A DNA stretch of 64,000 nucleotides from Gemmobacter caeruleus (GCF_008271655.1 NZ_VKKX01000011.1:124001-188000); one strand, 5' to 3'. Counted from the stretch's first letter, positions 7,975 through 19,313 are shown. Notes: generated by a model from the sequence alone, not told the origin. A program made the numbers and translations.

Positions 7975-8895
7975 ATGAAAAAGGCTGCTTGGGCGCTGGT
8001 CGCCGCATCTCTGTTCTGCGCCGGAACGGCGCGGGCCGAGGGGGTCACCACCTCTCCCATGCCGAAACCACGCCCTGATCTGCCCGCCGTCATGGTGCTG
8101 GCCACCGTCTCCACCGCCAATGCCATCGTGCCGCTGGCCCGGCCGCTGCCCCGCCCCGACGGGCTGGCCGAACGCTATGCCCGGGTAATCGAAGACCTCG
8201 CCGCCCCCAGGATCGACCCGGAAAGCGTCGTCGAACTGGCCGCCACCACGCCGGTGCGCCCACTGCTGCGCCCGAAGGCGCGCCCGCGCGCCCTCGATAC
8301 AAGCGGCGAGGCCGGCCCTGGCGGCGCCAAACTGTTCAAGGCCGCCGCCGTCCGCGTGTTGCCGGGCAAGACGGCGGTGCTGCCGAAAAAGGGCTCGGTC
8401 TGTGGCGACCCCTCGATCCGCGGCGAGGCGATCGCGCCGATCACCAGCCGGGTCAAGGGCTGCGGCATCGACGATCCGGTCAAGGTCACCGAAATCGCCG
8501 GGGTCAAATTCTCCATCCCCGCCACCATCACCTGCGATACCGCCCGCGCCGCGAAAACCTGGATCGAACGCGGCGTGCAACCGGCCTTCGCAGGTCAGGT
8601 GGTGAAACTGCAAATTGCCGGCAGCTATGTCTGCCGCCCGCGCAACGGCATCAAGGGCGCCAAAGTGTCGGAACATGGCCGGGGCCGCGCGCTCGATGTC
8701 GCGGCCTTCGTGCTGGCCGATGGCACCGCGCTGTCGGTGCAGGGCAGCTACCGCAAGTCAAAGGCGATGAAGGCGGCGCACAAGGCCGCCTGCGGCCCCT
8801 TCGGCACTACACTGGGGCCCGGCTCCGACGGGCATCACGAAGATCACCTTCACGTCGATATCGTGAGCTATCGCAACCGCACCTACTGCCGCTGA
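7975..8895 (+). CDS. Extensin-like periplasmic protein
   Basis: The 306-residue product begins with a signal peptide (..FCAGTARA|EG, about 21 residues). A proline/arginine-rich linker follows to about residue 130, then the extensin-like C-terminal domain (PF06904 type). The domain carries CGIDDPVKV, SEHGRGRALDVA and DGHHEDHLHVDI, whose His/Asp pattern resembles metal-binding D-Ala-D-Ala carboxypeptidase-like domains. Paired cysteines suggest disulfides. The family is common in alphaproteobacteria and presumed to act on the cell wall, without a proven reaction. It starts 35 bases after the tyrC stop and could be read from the same transcript. Confidence 0.85.
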   Translation: MKKAAWALVAASLFCAGTARAEGVTTSPMPKPRPDLPAVMVLATVSTANAIVPLARPLPRPDGLAERYARVIEDLAAPRIDPESVVELAATTPVRPLLRPKARPRALDTSGEAGPGGAKLFKAAAVRVLPGKTAVLPKKGSVCGDPSIRGEAIAPITSRVKGCGIDDPVKVTEIAGVKFSIPATITCDTARAAKTWIERGVQPAFAGQVVKLQIAGSYVCRPRNGIKGAKVSEHGRGRALDVAAFVLADGTALSVQGSYRKSKAMKAAHKAACGPFGTTLGPGSDGHHEDHLHVDIVSYRNRTYCR

Positions 8896-8900
8896 CCGCC

Positions 8901-8959
8901 CCTTCATCTGTTCAAAAATATCCTGCGGGGTGTTCCGGAGGGGTGCAAAACCCCTCCGG
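8901..8959. repeat. Rhodobacteral intergenic repeat, copy A
   Basis: A 59-base unit that starts CCTTCATCTGTTCAAAAATA and ends in a nine-pair hairpin, CCGGAGGGG (8935-8943), loop TGCAAAA, CCCCTCCGG (8951-8959). It is identical to 31812-31870 except at two bases. It fills the gap between two convergent genes. On the minus strand the hairpin is followed after about a dozen bases by ATATTTTTG, so it may terminate the OmpA/MotB-like gene. Confidence 0.85.
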
Positions 8960-8987
8960 GGTCTGCCTTCCCGCGCACGGCGCTGGG

Positions 8988-10571
8988 TCAGCGCTCGGTC
9001 AGCTTCAGCTCGATCCGGCGGTTCTGTGCCCGCGCCTCCGCGCTGGTGCCCGGCGCCACCGGCTGCCATTCGCCAAAGCCGGTCGCGGCCAGCCGGTTGG
9101 GCGGAAAGCCCAGCTGATCCTGCATGTAGCGCACCACCGACAGCGCGCGCGCCTGGCTCAGCTCCCAATTGTCGCGGAACTCGCCGGTGCCTGACAGCGG
9201 CACGTCATCGGTATGGCCATCGACCCGGATGATCCAGTCGATGCCGGGCGGGATCTGGCCGGCAATATCCTGCAAGGTCGCCACGACGCCCGCGATCTGC
9301 GACCGGCCCTCGGGCGCCAGATCGGCGGATCCCGGGGTGAACAGCACCTCGGACGAAAACACGAAACGGTCGCCGACGATGCGCACGCCCTCGCGCCCGG
9401 TCAACACCTGCCGCAACTCGCCAAAGAATTCCGACCGAAACTTTGCCAGATCGGCATTCTCGGCCTCCAGCCGCTTGCGTTCGGCTTCCTCCAGTTCGGC
9501 CCGGCGTTTTTGCTCCGCCGCGACCTGCGCCAGCGCGGAATTGAGCTGCCCGCCCAGATTTTCCAACTGCACCCTGGCCTCTGCATCGCGGGCTTCGGCG
9601 GCATCGAGCAGCGCCTGAAGCGTGCCCAGCTGCCCGCGCAGCGCGCCGATCTGTTCGTTCAGCAGTGCGACGCGCCGGTCGGCCTCGGTCGATCGGCCCT
9701 TTTGCTGCTCCAGCAGGGCGCGGGCGGTGTCCAAAAGGGACGCGCCGGGCGCCTCCACCCCCTGCGCAGCGGCCAGCAGGGTCAGCGTTTCCTCGGCCTG
9801 CTTGCGCTGTTCCTCCAGCGAGAGGGTCAGCGCCGCGAGTTCGGTATCCGACGCCTTGAGCTTGTCGCGCAAATCCTGCAAGGCGGCCGCATCGACCAGC
9901 CGCGCGGCTTCGGCCTCAGACAGCGCCACGCCCTGCGCGGCATTGTCTGCGCGCAGCTTTTCGGCCAGCGCTGCCACCGCATCGGCGCGGGCGGCGGCCA
10001 GGCGCGCGGCCTCTTTCTCGGCGTCCACCTCCTCGCGCGCCTTGGCCAGCGCGAGGTTCAGCGCCTCCTGCTCGGAGATCAGCTTGTCCTGCGCGGCCTT
10101 CAGATCCGCGACCGAGGCGGTCAGGGTGGTCACCTCGCCGCGCGCGGCGTCGCGTTCGGCCAGAAGGCTGGCCACCTGCGCCTCGAAACTGGCGATGCGG
10201 CCCTGCGCCGCGCTCAGCGCGCCCTGCGCTGTGGAGAGTTGCGCACCCAGCGTCGCGATCAGGTCGGCCTGTTCCTCGCCCTTGGCGCGGGCCTCGGCGA
10301 GGCTTGCGGTCAGGCTGCCGACCTCGGCCTGCAAGCCCTGCGCGCGTTTGCGTTCCAGCCCAAGCGCATCGGCCAGTTGCGCCACCTGCGCCGAAAGCGC
10401 GTCCAACTCGTTCCCCTGCGTGTCGATGGTCTGGCGCAGCACTGATTGCATGACGGTAAAGATGGTCAGCACGAACATCAGCACCATCAGCAGCGTCGTC
10501 ACCGCATCGACGAAACCGGGCCAGACCATCCCGTCGGAATTGCGCACCGATCCGCGACGCGACAGGCCCAT
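8988..10571 (-). CDS. MotB/OmpA-like peptidoglycan-binding protein with long coiled coil
   Basis: A 527-residue protein. One N-terminal membrane helix carries an aspartate (WPGFVDAVTTLLMVLMFVLT, Asp22), placed like the proton-binding Asp of MotB/ExbD. About 330 residues of Ala/Glu/Leu-rich heptads (45-375) follow, then an OmpA-like domain (about 390-527) with VDGHTDDVPLSG, NWELSQARAL and RLAATGFGEW, the peptidoglycan-anchoring motif set. It is coupled to the ExbB/MotA-like gene upstream (TGA-G-ATG, one base apart). Together they should form an inner-membrane ion-driven complex that reaches across the periplasm. Rhodobacteraceae carry this pair widely; its cellular job is not known to me. Confidence 0.85.
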   Translation of the reverse strand: MGLSRRGSVRNSDGMVWPGFVDAVTTLLMVLMFVLTIFTVMQSVLRQTIDTQGNELDALSAQVAQLADALGLERKRAQGLQAEVGSLTASLAEARAKGEEQADLIATLGAQLSTAQGALSAAQGRIASFEAQVASLLAERDAARGEVTTLTASVADLKAAQDKLISEQEALNLALAKAREEVDAEKEAARLAAARADAVAALAEKLRADNAAQGVALSEAEAARLVDAAALQDLRDKLKASDTELAALTLSLEEQRKQAEETLTLLAAAQGVEAPGASLLDTARALLEQQKGRSTEADRRVALLNEQIGALRGQLGTLQALLDAAEARDAEARVQLENLGGQLNSALAQVAAEQKRRAELEEAERKRLEAENADLAKFRSEFFGELRQVLTGREGVRIVGDRFVFSSEVLFTPGSADLAPEGRSQIAGVVATLQDIAGQIPPGIDWIIRVDGHTDDVPLSGTGEFRDNWELSQARALSVVRYMQDQLGFPPNRLAATGFGEWQPVAPGTSAEARAQNRRIELKLTER

Positions 10572-10572
10572 C

Positions 10573-11733
10573 TCAGCCCCGCGCCCGCAAAAGCTGCCGC
10601 ACAGATTGCGTCAGCGCCGAGAGATCGCCGCGCAGGTCGGCCAGGCTTTCCTGCCGCCCGGCCGAAATCTCCTCAAGGATCCGCAAGAGCTGCACGTCGA
10701 TCGAGCGCAGCCGCATCCGGCTTTCGGCGTCGATATGCGGCCCGCCCTCCTCGCCGCTCAGGGCGGCGGCGATGCGGTCCTGGCCCTCGGCGATGCGCAA
10801 TAGCAGGGTGGATTGCGTCTCTTGCGCCTCCAGCCGGGCGGCCAGCCGGGTGATGGCCACGGCCAGTTCCCCCATCCGGTCATCGGCCACATTGCGGCTG
10901 ACATCGGCCTCGGTGAACATCATTTGCAGATTGTCGATCTGGCTGCCCAGACTATCCAGCACATGCGCCAACTGGCCCATGCCGCTGTCGCCCTCGCCGC
11001 CCTCGAACCCGATGCGGGTGATCGAGGACAGCCATTCCTCCAGCTCGCGGAAAAAGCGGTTCTGGCCATGGCCGGCGAACAGTTCCAGCAGCCCGATCAC
11101 CAGTGACCCGGCCAGCCCCAGCAGCGAGGAGGAAAATGCCGTGCCCATGCCGCCAAGCTGGCTTTCCAGCCCGCCCATCAGCTTGCCAAAGATATCGAGG
11201 CTAGACTCGCCCTCTTGCGGTGCCAGTGACCGGATGGTTTCCACAATTGCCGGCACCGTGGTGGCCAGCCCGTAGAAGGTGCCCAGAAGGCCCAGGAAAA
11301 TCAGCAGGTTGGCAAGGTATCGCGTGATGTCGCGTGCTTCGTCGATGCGGGTCGCCACCGAATCGAGGATGGAGCGTGACGAGCTGGACGAGATCTGCAT
11401 CCGCGCGGTGCGTGCGCCCAAAAGGGCGGCGAGCGGCGCCAGGATGCGGGGTGCGGCCTTGGCCTCGGCCCCCGGGCGATCCTGCACGAAGGCGTCGATC
11501 CAGCTGACCGATTGCACCAGTTGCCAGACCTGCCAGAAACAGGTCAGCACCCCCAGCAGGAACACCGCCGCGATGAAGCCGTTGAGCAAGGGGTTCGCCG
11601 CGAACACCCCGCGCAGCACCGGCAGCATGACCCAGGCCCCGGCGGCGACCAGGCTGATGACGATCAGCATGAGGGTGACTTGCCGGATCGGCTGGGCAAA
11701 GACGGGCGTGGCGCTCGGGGCCAGTCGGGTCAT
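10573..11733 (-). CDS. ExbB/MotA-like proton-channel protein
   Basis: A 386-residue membrane protein. Two early helices (about 20-40 and 52-72) are followed, after a cytoplasmic stretch, by the MotA/TolQ/ExbB core: ANLLIFLGLLGTFYGLATTV and GMGTAFSSSLLGLAGSLVIG. These carry the Thr/Ser residues that line the ion path. The last ~130 residues are hydrophilic and predicted helical. I chose the ATG at 11733; an upstream ATG (11793) adds a charged stretch with no family likeness. It pairs with the MotB/OmpA-like gene just downstream. No flagellar, tonB or tol genes are nearby, so this is a separate ion-driven complex. Confidence 0.85.
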   Translation of the reverse strand: MTRLAPSATPVFAQPIRQVTLMLIVISLVAAGAWVMLPVLRGVFAANPLLNGFIAAVFLLGVLTCFWQVWQLVQSVSWIDAFVQDRPGAEAKAAPRILAPLAALLGARTARMQISSSSSRSILDSVATRIDEARDITRYLANLLIFLGLLGTFYGLATTVPAIVETIRSLAPQEGESSLDIFGKLMGGLESQLGGMGTAFSSSLLGLAGSLVIGLLELFAGHGQNRFFRELEEWLSSITRIGFEGGEGDSGMGQLAHVLDSLGSQIDNLQMMFTEADVSRNVADDRMGELAVAITRLAARLEAQETQSTLLLRIAEGQDRIAAALSGEEGGPHIDAESRMRLRSIDVQLLRILEEISAGRQESLADLRGDLSALTQSVRQLLRARG

Positions 11734-11797
11734 AAGGGGGCCTGCTGCTCGGGGCTTTTGGGGCAGGATAGGCCCGGCGGCCCCGTCTGCCAAGCGT

Positions 11798-12319
11798 TTA
11801 GGCGGTCAGCTCACGCACCCGTTCCGACAGCCATTCCAGATCGGCATCGCCGATCCCCAGTTCCGCCAGATGCGCCGCGGTGTTCCACAGGTAATCGCGG
11901 TTCGGCCCGCGCCCGCCCGTGGCACCGGCGATGATCTGCGCCTGTTCCTCCAGCGCCAGCCCGCCGCAATACTGGACGTGATCGGGGTCGATCACATAGG
12001 TCAGGCAATCCAGCAGCTCATCGCCGCATTGCACCGGCAGATGCTGTTCCAGATAGGCCGAGGATACCAGCTCGCGTTCGCGCAATTCGGCCAGCGTCGC
12101 GGCCTCGGCGCCCGGGGTCACCCGAAAGGCCACGCCGTCGCAACAGGCGCCCGCGGCGCGGTCAAGCGCCAGCACCAGCCCCGGCGCGGTTTCGGTGCCG
12201 CGATGGTGGATCGACCGCATGCAGAAACTGCGATGCCAGCCATGGGCGCGGCCGATGCGCCGTTCGGCCACCGGAAAGCCCGGATGCCAGATCAAGGAAC
12301 CGTAACCGAAGACCCACAT
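11798..12319 (-). CDS. Glutathione-specific gamma-glutamylcyclotransferase (ChaC family)
   Basis: The 173-residue protein starts MWVFGYGSLIWHPGFP, the GYGSL loop that binds the gamma-glutamyl group. RSIHHRGTETAPGLVLAL and the glutamate in LRERELVSSAYLE, the likely general acid/base, follow. ChaC enzymes split glutathione into 5-oxoproline and Cys-Gly in the cytoplasm. Length fits the family. The start at 12319 has GGGAGG upstream; longer frames have no family likeness. It is a single gene, divergent from the DUF2125 gene. Confidence 0.92.
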   Translation of the reverse strand: MWVFGYGSLIWHPGFPVAERRIGRAHGWHRSFCMRSIHHRGTETAPGLVLALDRAAGACCDGVAFRVTPGAEAATLAELRERELVSSAYLEQHLPVQCGDELLDCLTYVIDPDHVQYCGGLALEEQAQIIAGATGGRGPNRDYLWNTAAHLAELGIGDADLEWLSERVRELTA

Positions 12320-12379
12320 CTCTGGCCCTCCCTTCCCGGTCTTAGTAAAGAGGTGGCGAACAAAGGAAAAGGGGCGGGA

Positions 12380-13348
12380 ATGCGCGCATTGGCCTGGATC
12401 GTGGTGCTGTTGACCGCCCTTTACGGCGGCTACTGGTTCGTGGGCGCGCGCGCAGCCGAACGCGGCGCGACCGAGGCCCTGGCCGAGGCCGCCCGTCGCG
12501 GGGTGGAGGTGCGGCATCAGGGCCTGTCGGTGGCCGGATTTCCCAGCCGTTTCGACCTGACGCTGACCGAGCCGCGCGTGACGGCCGGCGGCCTTGCCTG
12601 GCAGGCCCCTTTCGCGCAGATCCTCGCGCTCAGCTACAAGCCGTGGGATCTGATCGCGGCGCTGCCCAACGAACAGTCGCTGACCGCCATGGGCCAGACT
12701 GTTGCCATCGGATCGACGCGGATGCAGGCCTCGCTGTTCCTGACGCCGCGCAGCGATCTGCCGCTGGATCGGTTCGATGCCGTGGCCGAGGGGACGAGCC
12801 TGCGGTCCGATGCCGGCTGGGCGCTTGGCTTCGGGTCGGCCAATGCCAGCCTGATCGCGGGCGAGGGCGGCACGGCGCAGGCGGCGTTCCGCATGCTGGA
12901 TCTGGTGCCCGATCAGCGGCTTGTCGCGGCACTGAACGGCGCGCTGCCCGCCACGCTGGAGCGGGTGGACCTGTTGGCCGATCTGACGCTGGAGGCGCCG
13001 CTGGCGCTGCGCGGCGCGCCGCCCGCAATCAGCCGGGTGTCACTGCGCGAGGCGCATCTGGTCTGGGGGCCGCTCAAGGCCATGGCGGCGGGCGATCTGG
13101 TCGCCGATCCCCAGGGGCAGGCCGAGGGCACGGTCGATCTGCGGATCGAGGGCTGGCAGGCCGGGCTGGCCGGGCTGGAGGCCTCGGGTCTGGTGCCGCA
13201 ACAGTATCGCACCGCGCTGCGGTCGCTGCTGGAAAGCCTGGCCGCGCAATCGGATGAGCCGGGTGTGCTGAAACTGCCGCTGGTGCTGGCCAATGGGCGC
13301 ATGATGTTCGGGCCGATCCCGCTCGGCCCGGCGCCGCAGCTACGGTAG
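12380..13348 (+). CDS. DUF2125 protein, membrane-anchored periplasmic
   Basis: A 322-residue protein with an N-terminal hydrophobic helix (ALAWIVVLLTALYGGYWFVG) that is probably an uncleaved anchor or signal. The DUF2125 pattern follows (VRHQGLSVAGFPSRFDLTLT and LTAMGQTVAIGS). The repeated beta-rich segments with alternating hydrophobic residues suggest a lipid- or envelope-related fold similar to AsmA-type proteins. Function is unknown. GGGGCGGGA precedes the ATG at 12380. Its last nine bases overlap the end of the convergent M23 peptidase gene. Confidence 0.85.
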   Translation: MRALAWIVVLLTALYGGYWFVGARAAERGATEALAEAARRGVEVRHQGLSVAGFPSRFDLTLTEPRVTAGGLAWQAPFAQILALSYKPWDLIAALPNEQSLTAMGQTVAIGSTRMQASLFLTPRSDLPLDRFDAVAEGTSLRSDAGWALGFGSANASLIAGEGGTAQAAFRMLDLVPDQRLVAALNGALPATLERVDLLADLTLEAPLALRGAPPAISRVSLREAHLVWGPLKAMAAGDLVADPQGQAEGTVDLRIEGWQAGLAGLEASGLVPQQYRTALRSLLESLAAQSDEPGVLKLPLVLANGRMMFGPIPLGPAPQLR

Positions 13349-14283
13349 GGTCAGCGTGACCGCGATCCGGTCGAGGATTTCGCCCCCGCGCCGCAGTTCT
13401 GCGCTGCCGTGATACTGCCCCGCCGGCCAGGCCGGATCGCGACGCTGGCGGCCGATGGCGCGGAAGCTTTGCGCCTGCGTCCGTTCCAACGCCAGATCCT
13501 GCGCTGCCACCGCGCCTTGCGGTCCGGTCAGGGTCAGGGTCAGGCGATCCCCCTCTTGCGTGCCGTAAAGATAGGCCCAAAGCACCAGTGCCGGGGCCTC
13601 GGCCGCCGGGGCGGGCACATCTCCGGCCTTGATCCGGTCGAAGGCGGGGATGTCCGGGGCGAAGCCGGCCCCGATGATGCCGCCGCGCGAAAGCGGCAGA
13701 TCCTGTGCCCAGAGGTCTTGCGCGGGTGTGCCGCAGCGATCGGCGCCCTCGGGCGCGAAGGGGTCGATCCAGCGGCCCTGCCGTCGCAGCGTCAGGTGCA
13801 GATGCGGGAACTGGGTTCGGCCCGACAGCCCGACCTGCCCCAAAGGCGTGCCGAGGGCGACCGGATCGCCCGGCCGCACCGTGATGCTGCCCTGTTTCAG
13901 GTGGCAATACTGGGTTTCCCAGCCATCGGCGTGTCGGATCAGCACGCCATTGCCGCAATCGCGCCCTTCGGTATCGGGCGCGCCGGCGCTGCCATGGATC
14001 ACGTCCGGCATGCCATCGCGCGCGGCGCGCACCACGCCCGGCGCGGCGGCGCGCACCGTGACCCCCGCCGCCATCGCCGCCAGCGAGGGCAGGGCGAAAT
14101 CGGTGCCGTCATGGCCGTCATAGGTGATGGTGCCGCAGGCGAAATCCTGTCGGCCGGGGCCGGGATCGTGATCGGGGTAATGCTGGATGAAGCAGCTGTC
14201 GCCCGGCACGCAATCCAGCGGCAACGCCAAGTCAAAGGCCCCCGCCGGGGCGGGGGCCAGGATCAGCGCCAGCAGCGCCTTTT

Positions 14284-14287
<4 letters not shown>
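13340..14287 (-). CDS. Secreted M23-family peptidase
   Basis: A 315-residue protein with a signal peptide (about 17 residues, ..APAPAGA|FD). The LytM/M23 zinc site is complete: H59 and D63 in GHDGTDFALP and the HxH pair in HLHL at about 162-164. M23 peptidases cut peptide cross-links in peptidoglycan, so a periplasmic wall-remodelling role is likely. After the catalytic domain, a ~140-residue C-terminal beta-rich domain is unassigned. The ATG overlaps the clpA stop by four bases (ATGA). This pairing is unexpected because ClpA is cytoplasmic; it may simply reflect compact packing. Confidence 0.9.
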
Positions 14288-16605
<2,318 letters not shown>

Positions 16606-16787
16606 GATGCGGTGCTCCTTCCTTCTGGACGGCGGGGCCACGCTGACGGGGCTTGGCCTCGATGCCGACCTTGGCCTCATAGGGTTAAAGTTCGGTTTTC
16701 TGGCCGCCGCTTCAAGCCCCAATTCGCAGATTTGCCCATTTGCTGATCATCAGTCACAAAATGTGATCCTTTGGATTCACCTAAGCC

Positions 16788-17549
16788 TCAGAATTTGTCC
16801 TTCAAGGCCCGGATCGTGGCGAAAACCTCGGCATCCGATGCATCGGGCAGGCCAAGGGCGGCCTTCATCGCGGGGTCGGCGGCGCGCAGCATCGGGTTGG
16901 TCGCCACTTCCTCGGCCAGGGTCGAGGGCACGGTGGGCTGGCCGGCGGCGCGGGCGCGGGCGATGCGGTCCAGCCGCTCGACCAGCGCGGGCGGCTGATC
17001 CAGCGTCAGGGCAAAGCGGGCATTGCTTTCGGTATATTCATGGCCCGAACAGATCAGCGTCTCGGGCGGCAGCGCGCGCAGCCGCGACAGGCTTTGCCAC
17101 ATCTGGCCGGGCGTGCCCTCGAACAGGCGGCCGCAGCCCATGGCCATCAGGCTGTCGCCGGTGAAGGCCAGCCCCGCCTGGGCAAACCAGTAGGCGACAT
17201 GCCCGACGGTATGGCCCGACACGTCGATCACCTCGGCCTCGGTGCTGCCAAAGGCGATGCGGTCGCCCGGGGCCACGGCCTGCGTCAAAGCGGGCAGCCG
17301 ATGGGCATCGGCGGCGGCGCCGAACACCGCGACCTCGGGGCCGATGGCCAGATCGGGCAGGCCATCGACATGGTCCCAATGGTGATGCGTCAGAAAGACA
17401 TGGCTGAGCGTCCAGCCCCGTGCCGCCAGCTCCGCCCGGATCGGCGCGGCCTCGGGCACATCGACCAGGCCGGTCGCGCCGGTTGCCGCATCATGGATCA
17501 GAAAGGCGTAATTATCCTTGAGGCAGGGGATGGTGACGAGGTGCAGCAT
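16788..17549 (-). CDS. gloB: Hydroxyacylglutathione hydrolase (glyoxalase II)
   Basis: The 253-residue protein has the metallo-beta-lactamase motif THHHWDHVDG, the later DVSGHTVGHV and TGDSLMAMGCGR metal-ligand blocks, and CSGHEYTESNARFA, specific to glyoxalase II. The C-terminal substrate domain contains NPMLR. It hydrolyses S-lactoylglutathione to D-lactate and glutathione, the second step of methylglyoxal detoxification, in the cytoplasm. The ATG at 17549 starts the conserved MLHLVTIPCLKDNYAF. It is divergent from a methyltransferase gene, with 62 bases between starts. Confidence 0.96.
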   Translation of the reverse strand: MLHLVTIPCLKDNYAFLIHDAATGATGLVDVPEAAPIRAELAARGWTLSHVFLTHHHWDHVDGLPDLAIGPEVAVFGAAADAHRLPALTQAVAPGDRIAFGSTEAEVIDVSGHTVGHVAYWFAQAGLAFTGDSLMAMGCGRLFEGTPGQMWQSLSRLRALPPETLICSGHEYTESNARFALTLDQPPALVERLDRIARARAAGQPTVPSTLAEEVATNPMLRAADPAMKAALGLPDASDAEVFATIRALKDKF

Positions 17550-17611
17550 GGCGTTTCCTGACATGTCGGCTATGGTGGCCCTGAATTTGGGGGCAAGCGG
17601 AAGCAGCTGCA

Positions 17612-18373
17612 ATGCATCTCGACGTGCTGGATCTGCGCAACTTCTATTATCGCACGCAGCTCGGGCGTGTGGCGCAGCGTGCGATCCGCGACCAGCTGGT
17701 CGCGATGTGGCCGCCCATGGCGGGGCAGACGGTGGCTGGTTTCGGCTTTGCCGTGCCGCTGCTGCGCCCCTATCTGCCCGAGGCGCGGCGCGTCATCGGG
17801 CTGATGCCCGGGCCGCAGGGCGTGATGCCCTGGCCCGCCGGAATGGAGAATGTCAGCGTGCTGTGCGAGGAAACCGCCTGGCCGCTTTCGACCGGCTTCG
17901 TGGACCGGCTGGTGCTGATGCACGGGCTGGAAACCTCGGAACAGCCCTCGGTCGTGCTGGAGGAGGCGCATCGCGTGCTGGGGCCGGGGGGCAAGGCGCT
18001 GTTCGTGGTGCCGAACCGTTCTGGCCTCTGGGCGCGGGGCGATGGCACGCCCTTCGGCTTTGGCCGGCCCTATTCGCTGGGCCAGCTTGAGGCGCAATTG
18101 CGCCGCCACGGCTTTACCCCCGAACGCCATGTCGCGGCGCTCTATGCCCCGCCCTCGTCGCAGCGGTTCTGGCTGCGCACGGCGGCGTTCTGGGAACGCG
18201 CGGGGCGGCGCTTTGCACCCTGGATCGCCGGCGGGGTCTTGATGATCGAGGCCAGCAAGCAGGTCTATGCCCCCACCCGGGGCGGGTTGGGGGCAGTGGT
18301 GCGCAAGCCCTTGAAAGTGCTGGAGGGCATCGGCCAGGGCGCGCCGGAACCTGCGCTGAACCGGCGGCCCTGA
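17612..18373 (+). CDS. SAM-dependent methyltransferase, substrate unknown
   Basis: A 253-residue class I methyltransferase-like protein. The N-terminal helices ([18 protein letters not shown]) precede [11 protein letters not shown], where the usual GxGxG glycine loop is altered. [20 protein letters not shown] is the conserved Methyltransf_11 post-motif. The C-terminus is basic. The family commonly sits next to gloB in Rhodobacteraceae, which may link it to small-molecule or quinone metabolism, but no substrate can be named. The weakened SAM loop means activity should not be assumed. Confidence 0.75.
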   Translation: MHLDVLDLRNFYYRTQLGRVAQRAIRDQLVAMWPPMAGQTVAGFGFAVPLLRPYLPEARRVIGLMPGPQGVMPWPAGMENVSVLCEETAWPLSTGFVDRLVLMHGLETSEQPSVVLEEAHRVLGPGGKALFVVPNRSGLWARGDGTPFGFGRPYSLGQLEAQLRRHGFTPERHVAALYAPPSSQRFWLRTAAFWERAGRRFAPWIAGGVLMIEASKQVYAPTRGGLGAVVRKPLKVLEGIGQGAPEPALNRRP

Positions 18374-18392
18374 CCCTGCGCGCCGCCCGGTA

Positions 18393-18941
18393 TCAGATGA
18401 TCCGCACCTGGGTGCCAATGGGTGCCAGCGCGAACAGATCCTCGATCATCTCGTTATAGAGACCGATGCAGCCATCCGAGGATTTGCGGCCGATCTTGCG
18501 GGTGTCATGGGTGCCGTGGATGATATAGGCCGGCCAGCCCAGATACATCGCATGGGTGCCCAGCGGGTTCTCCGGCCCCGGGCCGATCGGCTTCCAGTCG
18601 GGGAAACGCTGCATCTGCGACGGGGTCGGCGTCCAGCTGGGCCCGACCTTCTTGCGCACGATCTCGGTATAGCCGCGCTTGGTCAGTTCGTCCGACTTGG
18701 GCACCGATGTCGGGTAGATGCGATAGGTCCCGGCATCCGCGCTCCAGAAATGCAGCGCGCGCGAGACGGTGTCGGCGACGATCGCCCCTTTGCCGAGGCT
18801 GGTGAAATGGTCGCGCCAGTCCTGCATGGAAAAGCCGGAGGCATTGGCGCGGACGCCGGTGCTGGCGCGCGCCAGCGAGGGCAGGCCAAGGCTGGCGGTG
18901 GCGGCCAGGCCCAGCGAAAGGGCGCTGCGACGGGTCTGCAT
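18393..18941 (-). CDS. L,D-transpeptidase (YkuD family)
   Basis: A 182-residue exported protein. The start RRSALSLGLAATASLGLP looks like a Tat-type or Sec signal (twin arginine after MQT). The catalytic YkuD block is HGTHDTRKIGRKSSDGCIGL, with nucleophilic Cys in SSDGCIG and the upstream His. L,D-transpeptidases form 3-3 cross-links in peptidoglycan or attach outer-membrane proteins to it. The last segment IGTQVRII matches the end of the domain. The ATG at 18941 follows GGAGCCCCC. It is a single gene at the end of a convergent pair. Confidence 0.9.
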   Translation of the reverse strand: MQTRRSALSLGLAATASLGLPSLARASTGVRANASGFSMQDWRDHFTSLGKGAIVADTVSRALHFWSADAGTYRIYPTSVPKSDELTKRGYTEIVRKKVGPSWTPTPSQMQRFPDWKPIGPGPENPLGTHAMYLGWPAYIIHGTHDTRKIGRKSSDGCIGLYNEMIEDLFALAPIGTQVRII

Positions 18942-19313
18942 GGGGGCTCCTGTTCGTTCTTTGCTCGTTGCCGCCGCCATCCTGCCCGCAGCGGTCGGGG
19001 GCGGCAACCGCGGCTGACCCGGTTGACGCGAAGGTGAACCGCCGTGAGCCGGGCCCGCGGGCCGATTCCCGCGCAATGGCGCCGATTTCGGCGGCATGTC
19101 CAGCCATGGCGCGATCCGGCCCGCAATGGGGCAAATGTTTGCGGCAGACAGCCTGCTTTTCGCGCCTGTTCACGGTTGCGGCATTACGGCGCGTCTGCTA
19201 GAGACGCCTCGAATTTGAGACGCATGGGCTTCATGCGCCAACAATGGCCTCTGGCCTGCGCGTCGGTTCAGGCCGGGTCGCGCGGAACCAAGGCAAACAG
19301 CGGAAGGGTTGTC
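18942..19313. other. 372-base gap upstream of the ATP synthase operon
   Basis: No gene is seen. The gap must hold the promoters for the minus-strand L,D-transpeptidase and the atp operon. The visible structure is GCGTCT (19191-19196) and AGACGC (19202-19207), an inverted repeat with a five-base spacer; a further GAGACGC follows at 19217-19223. A weak TTGCGG (about 19176) lies roughly one promoter spacing upstream of CTAGAG, too poor to call firmly. No tRNA-like fold was found. Confidence 0.5.

Noticed and set aside
8988-11733. Zorya-type defence system (ZorA/ZorB)
   Set aside because: The MotA/MotB-like pair superficially fits, but no ZorC/ZorD or ZorE homologue is nearby, and here the long coiled coil is on the MotB-like rather than the MotA-like subunit.
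18942-19313. tRNA or small RNA gene in the gap before atpH
   Set aside because: No cloverleaf arms, T-loop GTTCRA or clear promoter-terminator pair could be found; only a short inverted repeat is present.
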